Source: DATLSM01 sp049585815
Lineage (GTDB): Bacteria > Actinomycetota > Thermoleophilia > Solirubrobacterales > 70-9
Assembly (NCBI GenBank): GCA_049585815.1
Contig: JBAVAR010000043.1
Span: 1-33,253, forward strand
DNA length: 33,253 nt
Reading direction: 5' to 3'
A program made the translations under genes and the position numbers. Positions 21,495 through 29,800 of this stretch are shown here, one piece after another (positions within the stretch are counted from its first letter, which is position 1; every line of letters begins with the position of its first letter). The notes below the pieces were generated by a model, which saw nothing but the letters and a program-made list of their open reading frames with translations, was not told the DNA's origin and did not search any database.

Positions 21495-22736
21495 TCAGCC
21501 TGAAGGGGCCTCGCACTGCGGATCGGGAACGATCTTGCGCTGCGGGTAGCGCATGCATTCGTTGTAAGGCGCTCGATCTGTGGCATCTATGCCGTGCGGC
21601 AGCAGCGGTTCGCCTGTCTGAGTGGGTTCGTCAGAGGCATACGCCTTCATGTCCCATGTTCTCCATGGCAAGAACCCTTGACGGGGAGTGAGTTCGATCT
21701 CAAGCGTCAGACCGAGGATGCCGAAACGAGGCATGACTGAGGAAAGCCGAGGCTGCGTGAGGACTCCGACATCATTCATGTTGGCGTGCGCAACGCCGTC
21801 GGCATCGATCTTGATCTGGACGTTTGGTTCGCCCCAGCCGGCGATACCGCCACGATTGATCGGCCGAAACGGTGGTGGCGGAGGGCCGATCGGATTAGCG
21901 CGGGGAGTCAGGGGCGCCACCCAGGTGACGGAGTACTGTGCGTCGGGGTGTGGGGGGCTGGCAAGCGAGATCGCGACGCAGACTGACGAACGACTGGTTC
22001 GCCTGATCGCCACCGAATTGATCTGGAGCCAGGGGACACCATGGACGGTTTCGTATTCGGAATTGATCACATCGTCTTGCGATTCGGCGACTGTGCCCGC
22101 GAGTCTTTTGCCTTCGCAACTGAATTCAGGCGTGGGAAGCTGGGCGGGCCGCGCCAAGTCAGCCGGTGTTGCCGGAGGGTAAAGCCAGTATTCAGCGTTA
22201 TCGGGCGAGGTCAGACTGATGTCCTCGAGGATCGCGCCCCCCTTGGCGATCCTCCATTCGCCAGTCGCGTTGGGTAGAAGGTAGATCCGGTCGGGACGTT
22301 GGTAGCGGTCCGCGTGGTGGGGGCAATGCTGCCACGGTTTCAGGGGCTTGCAGTCGTAAACATGTTCGAGCTCAAAGGGCACCTCTGCGCGATCTCCCAC
22401 AAATTGAACTGACCCGGTTTCAATGATCCTCACTGAGGACCAGCGCCAGGCATTTTCTAGAAACCGCTGTTGGCTGAAGTGGCTCCAAGCTGCAAGTTCC
22501 TTGGAGCAGCTGCGCTGCTTCCAGTGAAAGCGTGCATTAGGAACCAGCAGCGCGCAAGCGCGACTCCAGTGGCGAGCACCCAGCGCTTCGATGTATTCGG
22601 TGGCGGTCTGTTCGGGCGATGGCGCGCCTGTCGAAGATGCGCGCGAAGCATCCGGCGGACTGGCGAGGAATATGGCCGCGCTCAGGAGGCCAACCACCGC
22701 AGTCGTCCGTATGTGCTGAGGCATCGGCTCCATCAT
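21495..22736 (-). CDS. Secreted protein with NTF2-like N-terminal region, unknown
   Basis: The last gene of the minus-strand operon, about 413 residues. Seen: a signal peptide (QHIRTTAVVGLLSAAIFLASPPDASRA), then SPEQTATEYIEALGARHWSRACALL, a pattern of NTF2-like domains in secreted actinobacterial proteins. A Cys-containing block follows (SCSKELAAW, YDCKPLKPWQHCPHH) that may form disulfides. The C-terminal half is beta-rich, with Pro-rich PPPPPFRP in the middle and a Cys near the end (DPQCEAP). TTG 22748, ATG 22736, 22733 and 22724 are all in frame; I chose ATG 22736, and any of them gives a working signal peptide. It starts a few bases after the upstream gene's stop, so co-transcription is likely. 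I do not recognise a specific function. Confidence 0.65.
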   Translation of the reverse strand: MMEPMPQHIRTTAVVGLLSAAIFLASPPDASRASSTGAPSPEQTATEYIEALGARHWSRACALLVPNARFHWKQRSCSKELAAWSHFSQQRFLENAWRWSSVRIIETGSVQFVGDRAEVPFELEHVYDCKPLKPWQHCPHHADRYQRPDRIYLLPNATGEWRIAKGGAILEDISLTSPDNAEYWLYPPATPADLARPAQLPTPEFSCEGKRLAGTVAESQDDVINSEYETVHGVPWLQINSVAIRRTSRSSVCVAISLASPPHPDAQYSVTWVAPLTPRANPIGPPPPPFRPINRGGIAGWGEPNVQIKIDADGVAHANMNDVGVLTQPRLSSVMPRFGILGLTLEIELTPRQGFLPWRTWDMKAYASDEPTQTGEPLLPHGIDATDRAPYNECMRYPQRKIVPDPQCEAPSG

Positions 22737-22753
22737 CGGCAGGTGCAACGAGA

Positions 22754-23317
22754 CTATGGGGTCGCAGATAACGCGCGAGCGTAAGGATCTCGCGCAGGAA
22801 AGGAATTAAAAAGAGCATTGTCCAAGGCCCTATGAACACGCTGAGCCGCGAGCTGATCGGCCATAGCCGCATTATGAGAAGAACGATCATGCGATTCCAA
22901 CACTAACTTTTCGTATTCCTCAAACGCAACATTAGCGAGTACTCCCCGCGTCCTGTGTTCAAGCAGTACTCCGCGATATTGTCGCGGCCAACCGAAGTCG
23001 ACTGCCCGCAGCTTCCCGAGATCAAATACCGTTGCTTCATCACTGCTCGGGAATAGTTGAAACTCAAAACCGATCACGGCAGGCCCTTGTCGCGCGATGC
23101 CCACTACGGCATGAGCTGGCTCGCTCCTCGGATATAGGTACCTGATCTTGACACCAGTCAATGCAAGCTCGCGCCGGAGGCGCTGCGAGCTTACTTTGTA
23201 AGGATCCCCGCCGCTCGCCACACGGTCGCTTCTCGCGACCGCCATCGCAACTAGGGCCGCTCCGACACAGACGACCGCTAGGAAAGCGCAGATGGTTGCG
23301 CGCAGACGCATCATCAC
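22754..23317 (-). CDS. One-TM extracytoplasmic protein, paralogue of its neighbour
   Basis: A 187-residue protein with an N-terminal membrane helix or signal (about 7-28, ATICAFLAVVCVGAALVAMAVA) and a soluble domain outside. Seen: RRELALTGVKIRYLYPR, HAVVGIARQGPAVIGFEFQLF, then VLLEHRTRGVLANVAFEEYEK and a C-terminal helix RVHRALDNALF. The same order of elements occurs in the next gene upstream, so the two look like diverged paralogues. I do not recognise the family. GTG 23317 follows the stop of the previous gene with no gap; ATG 23314 is the other candidate. It lies inside the operon headed by the giant secreted protein, which suggests a partner or immunity role (inference). Confidence 0.65.
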   Translation of the reverse strand: MMMRLRATICAFLAVVCVGAALVAMAVARSDRVASGGDPYKVSSQRLRRELALTGVKIRYLYPRSEPAHAVVGIARQGPAVIGFEFQLFPSSDEATVFDLGKLRAVDFGWPRQYRGVLLEHRTRGVLANVAFEEYEKLVLESHDRSSHNAAMADQLAAQRVHRALDNALFNSFPARDPYARALSATP

Positions 23318-23821
23318 TCAGGGTCCCGGCACGAATCTCGGCGCAAACAGACGGTCAAGCGCCACCGCAATGCGATTTGACATCTTGGTCTCCGTTTTGC
23401 TGTTTTCTAGTTCAATGCCACGCCCAGCAACTGCGGTGCTCTGCGACTCTATCCAGTAATCGATGTTGCCAACCCGTTCGCCGTTTTCACGTTGCGCGTA
23501 GCGGACCAGCGGAGGCTGGGGGTCTGCGCCCCCTGAAGAACTCGGACCCGCGCGCCCGATCTCGACCCCGAACTGGACTCTTTCAGCCCCATCACGAGCT
23601 TCTCCTGCAACTAGTTCGAACTGCTCTAGGCGGGGAACCTTCCGGAAGTGAATGGCATATCCGGTGCCGTCCAAAGCGCTAACCACCGCCGACTTCGTCG
23701 TCGTACCCCCCAGCTTCTGTGTTACAGCATCGGCTGACCGACCGCCTAACATTGTAGTGGCAATCAAGAGGATAACGATCATCGCAGCAGCTATGATCGT
23801 TAATGTTCTCATCCATCTCAC
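23318..23821 (-). CDS. One-TM extracytoplasmic protein, paralogue of the next gene
   Basis: A 167-residue protein with one membrane helix near the N-terminus (about 6-26, LTIIAAAMIVILLIATTML) and a soluble domain outside. Seen: VVSALDGTGYAIHFRK, QFELVAGEARDGAERVQFGVEI, GNIDYWIESQSTAVAGRGIELENS and the C-terminal RIAVALDRLFAPRFV, in the same order as in the protein encoded just after it. The frame is open back to GTG 23875, which would overlap the giant gene by 58 bp. GTG 23821 overlaps its stop by 4 bp (GTGA) and gives a normal short N-terminus, so I prefer it. I see no catalytic motif. Coupling to the amidase-ending giant gene is the main functional clue. Confidence 0.65.
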   Translation of the reverse strand: MRWMRTLTIIAAAMIVILLIATTMLGGRSADAVTQKLGGTTTKSAVVSALDGTGYAIHFRKVPRLEQFELVAGEARDGAERVQFGVEIGRAGPSSSGGADPQPPLVRYAQRENGERVGNIDYWIESQSTAVAGRGIELENSKTETKMSNRIAVALDRLFAPRFVPGP

Positions 23822-26800
23822 GGCCTTGTGCTTGGAATGCTCGCCGCCATATATGTGGGTCTCAGCACTAACCACGTCCAGCCAGATGGGTATTCTTCAT
23901 GGTTTCTTTCAAGGAATCGAGAGATATTTCCAACCTCTTCACTCCACGACACATTATTCCTGTTCGCGGTCTCAGCGGAGAGAAAACGGCCATTGGCGTT
24001 TGATCCAGTGACGATCATTGCATGGTTGTATTCTTTATCTTCCTCATCATGCTTCCAGTTCAAGAGTACCACGTCACCAACGCGCCAATCAGAGGCCGGG
24101 TATCTTGGGGCTTCGATCGCTCGTCCAGAGTGTACTTGCTCTTCGCGAAAACCTTGCACCTCGTACCAAGTGTAATTTTCCTTCGACATCGCTTCTGTTT
24201 CATCGTTGCGGTGAGCCCACCAACTTAGAGGATAATGTGGGTTGTTCCGCTCGAACTGATCGATGAACCGCTGGCCAGCTGCGTGCCACGCCTGGCTTAC
24301 AAAGTTCGTGCAGTTGTTACCGCTATGCCAAAATTCTGCATTATTCGCAAAGTACGGGCCAGCAACTAACCTATGGCCCACTCTTTTCGGTTCTTCAGAC
24401 CACTTTAGTGCGTACTCTGCCGATCGCGCTCTTGCATGAGAATCCCAGGGTTTACAGTCACGTACATGGCGCGGACACTCCCTGACAACCGGTGGAGGGG
24501 TGACCCCGTGGGGTTCAAAGTAATCCGGTTCTATGCCAGGGAGGGGAAGAGCGTGCGGAGTCGATCCTTCTCTACTAAGTCTCCAGATAACTGGTTCGGA
24601 GTACTGGAAGGTTCCCCCGGAGCCAAAACTGATCCACGTAGCACTTTCACGAGATACAAGAATGTCGCTCCCGCTGACGTCAGGCCGGCCGTATGTGGCT
24701 AGTTCGCCGGGAACAATGGGGTGAAGGTCGGTGCCGTTACGGTTGATAGCCCAGAGGCGCGATCCTTCGAAGGTCGGTTCTTCTTCCCCGAAGTGCAGAA
24801 CCTGTGGACGGGCCGGAGTAGCTCTAAAGATAATTTCTTCTCCATTTGGCGAAAACCTCGGATCGAACGCTTCGGCGATTTCGGGGCCGAGTTCCAAGCG
24901 AGTAGGCGTACTGCCAACTGTTCCACTTAGGTAGATCTCGCTCGCTCCGCCACCAGATTCTCGGGCTGCATAGACGATTGTTTCTTCGTCAGGGGAGACA
25001 TCGGGCGCCTGCTCGGTACCCGACGTTTCGATCAACGACTGCGGTTCGGCTGCGTTGGATCCGTCGGCGCGGGCCGAAACGATCCGTGTGCTCCCAGAAT
25101 ATTTGGGGTTATCAGCGGTAAAGATAAGTTCTGTACCGTCCCCAGACCACACTGGTTCGCTTCCTTTTGCAAACGTCCGCACTCCGGTTCCATCGAAGTT
25201 CATCACGAGAATGAGACCTTCCCCTACTTTGACACCCGTGTCTCGCACTTCAACTGCCACCAGCTTACCGTTCGGTGAGATCCGCGGACTGTAGAGGGTA
25301 CATTCGTTACTGCCAACCAAGGAGTCGCAGCTAGCGATTTCTTCAGGCGCTCCGCCTTCAAGTTCACTGAGGAATACGCGATTGCGGGTCGGAGCCAGAT
25401 AGGCCATCTTACCTTCGGCTGAGCCGGTTGATTTACCGATTTCAGGGCTTAGTTCGGACATGGCAGTGACTTGGCCCGAGGAATTTTCGGCTGTGACTTC
25501 AACCTTTAGTGTTAATCCTATATCTTCGCTACCTAGCTGATAGCTTTCTGCTTCAGCTCCTTCGATTTCTTCGCATTCTTCGCCTTCGCTGTCGCAACGC
25601 AGCCACTGGTATCCCAGATCTGATGCGGGAGCGTTTTCCCAAGTACCGCCATCTGTCATCAGCGTCGATCCGACGCTAGGTGGCCCCAAGACCGCCAAAC
25701 TGGGAGGATCGACCAGAGCGGGCGGAGGGGCGTGTTCGACCGGTCCCACCAATTCAGAGGCCGAAGTGGTGCTGCCTCCGGCGTTGGTGGCCGTCACCAG
25801 GACACGCAGCCACTGTCCCACCTCCGTTGCGTCCAGCGAGAGGCTCGAACCGGTGGCGCCTTCGATGTCCAGGCAGTCGCTTGCGCTGTCCGGTTCACAG
25901 CCCTGCCACTGGTAGGTGTAAGAGAGAGGTTCGGTGCCGCTCCACGTTCCCGGCGTCGCTTCGACCGTTCCGAGCTCGATGGCCGTACCCGAAATGCTTG
26001 GCGCTTCTTCGCTGGTCGGCACCACAGCCGATGTGATCACAGAACTCGGCGTCGAGGTTGCAACTTCTTCGAAAGATCCGTTCGACGCCGTCACCTGCAC
26101 CCGCAGGGTCGATCCGATGTCTCCTTTTGTCAGTAGGTAGCTAGATTTCGTGGCACCAGAGATGTCGGAGCAGCCTTTGCCTTCTTCGTCGCAGCGCTGC
26201 CATTGGAAGGCATAGGTGAGGGGACCGCCTCCCCCATGCCATTTACCGGCTTCGGCGCTTAGGCTTGCGCCCACGGCCGATTCTCCGCTGATCGAGGGGG
26301 GAACTTCGTTTTCCGGCGGACCTTCGACTTCGGCTGTGGTCAGATTGATGTGGCGGGTATCGAGCACCTCCGCGTTGTCGAGGCGCCAGATCGAAACCGT
26401 CATTTCGACTTCGATCTTGTGCCCCAGGTCTTCTTCGGTGATTTTGTATTCTGGGGAAGAGCCGTCCTGTAGTTCTTCCGGAGAGCCGCCTTCGTTCAGC
26501 CTCAGGAACTTGTAATCCGTCGTGATAGGCAGTTCGGCCTGCGATTCGACGCCGCTTTTCACTGTGAGGGTGGAACCTGGAACAGCCGGACCGGTATAGG
26601 AGGCTCCTTTTTCAGAGACTTTGGCCGTTACGACTTCGGATGTCGGTTTCGAGTAGACCGTTTCGCTTTCTTCGCCCGCACTTCCAACTTCCTTCAGCCT
26701 CAACTTGAAGCCGACGTCGCCGGCCTGCGGTACGTAGTGTTTGGCGTCGGTTGCTTCAGGGATGTCGGAGCATTCGATCGTCGGCGGTTCTGCTTCCGGT

Positions 26801-29800
26801 TCTTCGGTCAGCGGGTCGCAGCGTTGCCACTGATAGGCGACTTCAGGTTCACCTTCCCATTCGCCCAACCGACGCGCTTCGAAGACGGCGCCGAATTTGG
26901 GGGAGTTCCACCAAGGCCACATCGTCGGGAGTTCCACGTTTGCGACTGGCGGCGGCGCTGGCACAACGGCCGTCGGAGCGCTCGTAGCGGTGACCGATCC
27001 CCAACCGTTCGTCGCGGTCACCTGAAGGCGGATGGTCCCACCGGCATCGGCTCGCTTGAGGCGATAGGAAGAACGCCCTGCATTTGCGATGACGCTACAG
27101 CTGCGCCCTTCCCCGTCGCAGCGCTTCCAGATGTAGTCGAATTCGATATCAGGACTGCCGCTCCATTCGCCTTCGTTGGCGTAGATCGTTTTGCCGACTT
27201 CGGCTGTTTCTTCTATCGCAGGGGCGACTTCGTTTTCCGGGCGAGTAGCTGCCGTCACGACTTCGCTCGGTTCGGTCGTGACGGCCGCTTCGCCAAGGCT
27301 GTTTTTCCCTGTGACCACCACGCGCAGCGTGTGGCCGATGTCGGCGGCTACCGGGTCATACGTTTCCCGGTTGGCCCCAGCGATCGCAGCGCACGCTTCG
27401 CCTTTTTCGTTGCAGCGACGCCATTCATAGGCCCAGGTCGAGACTTCGCTCCAGGATCCCCCGTAGACATAGACGGAACTCCCCGGCACCGGATGGCCGG
27501 CAATCGTCGGCGGCGTCAGGTTGTGAGGAGCGTGCGGGGGCCCTTTTTTGACCGGTTGAGAGATGCTCGATGCCGCCCATTCAGAGCCGTTGCTGTTGGA
27601 CGCATGGACCTGCAGGCGAAGGCGCCATCCGATGTAGCTGTTGCTCGGCGTGTAGTTGAGGCTCGTCGCGCCCGGGATATAGCTGCACGAACCCGGGCTT
27701 GTCGAGTAGCAGTACTGCCATTCGTAGCTGTAGGAGAGCGGTGCCACGCCGATCCACGTACCGGCCGTCGCCGACAGTTCTTCTTCTGCGATCGGATTCG
27801 TGGTGCTGAGAGTGGGCGCCACCAGATTCGACGGGGCTTTCGTGTTGACGACTTCGCTGACTTCAGAGGAGACTGACGGAGGTTCGGAGTCGCCTTCGTT
27901 TTGAGCTGTAACCGTGACGCGGATGGTCTTGCCCGCATCGGCGGAGGTGAGCGTGTAGGTGCTGGCCGTCTGACCGCTGAGGTCGAAGCAGCCGGTTCCG
28001 GTAAACGAACATCGCTGCCATTGATATAGGTATTCATCGGGCGCCGGCGACCATTCTCCGCTGCCGGCCGTAAGCGTTTCCCCGACAACCAGGCTGCCGG
28101 TAATCGTTGGCGGGCTTTCGTTTTCGGACGGGGACGGAATGATCTGGAGAGCTTCCGATTCGGCGATTGCGCTCCCCAGCGAGCCGGTGGCCGTGACGAG
28201 GACTCGCAGGGATTTCCTGCTGTCTTCCGGGCTAACCGTGTAGGTCGGTTTGGTCGCACCTTCGATTTCTTCGCATTCTTCGCCACCTTTGTTGCAGAGC
28301 TGCCATTGGTAGGCGTATTCGATCAGGCCGCTCCCTGACCATTCGCCGGGGGAGGCGGTGAGTTCGGAACCCGGCCTGTTGTTGCCCGAGATCACAGGGG
28401 CCGAGACGTTTGACACCATCGCGGTGGTGATCGGTCCGCTGGCTTCGGAGACTTCGCTGGCCGAGCCGCTGGTGTTCGTAGCCATGACTTTGAGCCGAAT
28501 CGTGTGTCCGAGGTCTTCGGCGGTGGTCAGGTAGCTGGCGCTCGTGGCGCCGGAGATCCCTTCGCATTCTTCGCCCGCTTCGTTGCAGCGCTGCCACTGG
28601 TAGCCGTATTCGATCGGCATATGTCCGGACCATTCACCGGGTTGGGAGGTGAACGTCCGGCCGTTGAAGGAGGCGCGCTCAATGCTGGGAGCTGCTCCTT
28701 CCAGGGTCGGCAGTTGCGGCGGACCGACCACTTCGCTCGGTTCAGAGGTGGCTTTGGAAGAGCCTGCCACGTTGGTGCCGGTTACGACTACGCGCAACGT
28801 CATCCCAACGTCGGCGGACTGCGCTACATAGGTGCTTTTCGTGGCCCCTTCGATGTCGTTGCATTCTTCGCCCGCATCGTTGCAGCGCTGCCACTGGTAG
28901 GCGAATTCGATTTCCGGCGTCCCCCACCAGTGCCCTGGATATGCTTCGAGCGAGCCGTCCTGCAGGGCTTCGCCGGAGATTTCCGGTGGCGGCCATCCAC
29001 TAACGGGGGGACCTGGCGCGACGACTTCCGTCGGTTCCGAGGGTGCCGAAGCGGATCCAGCTTCGTTGGAAGCGGTAACCACAACCCGCAGCGTCGAACC
29101 GATCTCATCCGTGCGGATTTCATAGCGTTCTTCGTTGGCTTCTTCTTTGAGGTCTTCGCATTCTTTGCCTTCTTTGTTGCAGAGCTGCCATTGGTAGCTG
29201 AAAGCGAGACCGCTGCCGCCCCATTCCCCCACTTCGGCGATCAGGACTTCCTGATCAATGATTCCTTCCCCCCACTCCGTGTAGGTGAAAGGCGGCGAGA
29301 TGCTGGTTGGTTTCGCCTGTGTGACGACCCCGGTCGGCTTCGACACAACGACTCGGCCTCGCGGACCGTTGCTGGCAATGACCATGACGCGCACCGTCGC
29401 GCCGACATCGCCTGACTGAAGCACATAGGTCGAGCCAGTGGCTCCCACGATGTCGGCGCACTGAGCACCGCTCGCGTTGCACCTGCGCCACCGGTATTCG
29501 AAGGAGACGGACGGATAGGAGCGCCAAGTTCCGGGACTGGCCGAAAGAGTTTGGGTCTCTTCTGCTTCGCCGCTGATTTCCGGGGGAGCGGTGTTCGTCA
29601 GCGAATCGGCTTCCCGACCCGGCTCAAGGGAAGGCTGCACTTCTTCGGTCGCTTCGGAGAGCGCAACAGCGGTCCCACCCGCGCCAGTGGCGGTAACCGC
29701 CACCTGCAATACGGAGCCGACATCGTCATAGGTCGGCGTATAGGTGGCGGCGGTCGCCCCGGGGATGTTGGCGCAGTCGGCGCGGCCTGTTTCGACTCCG

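Noticed and set aside
26737..27876. 379-codon and other long open frames on the plus strand opposite the giant gene
   Set aside because: They mirror the repeat period of the Ig modules and consist of Arg/Phe/Gly-rich antisense sequence without a domain.
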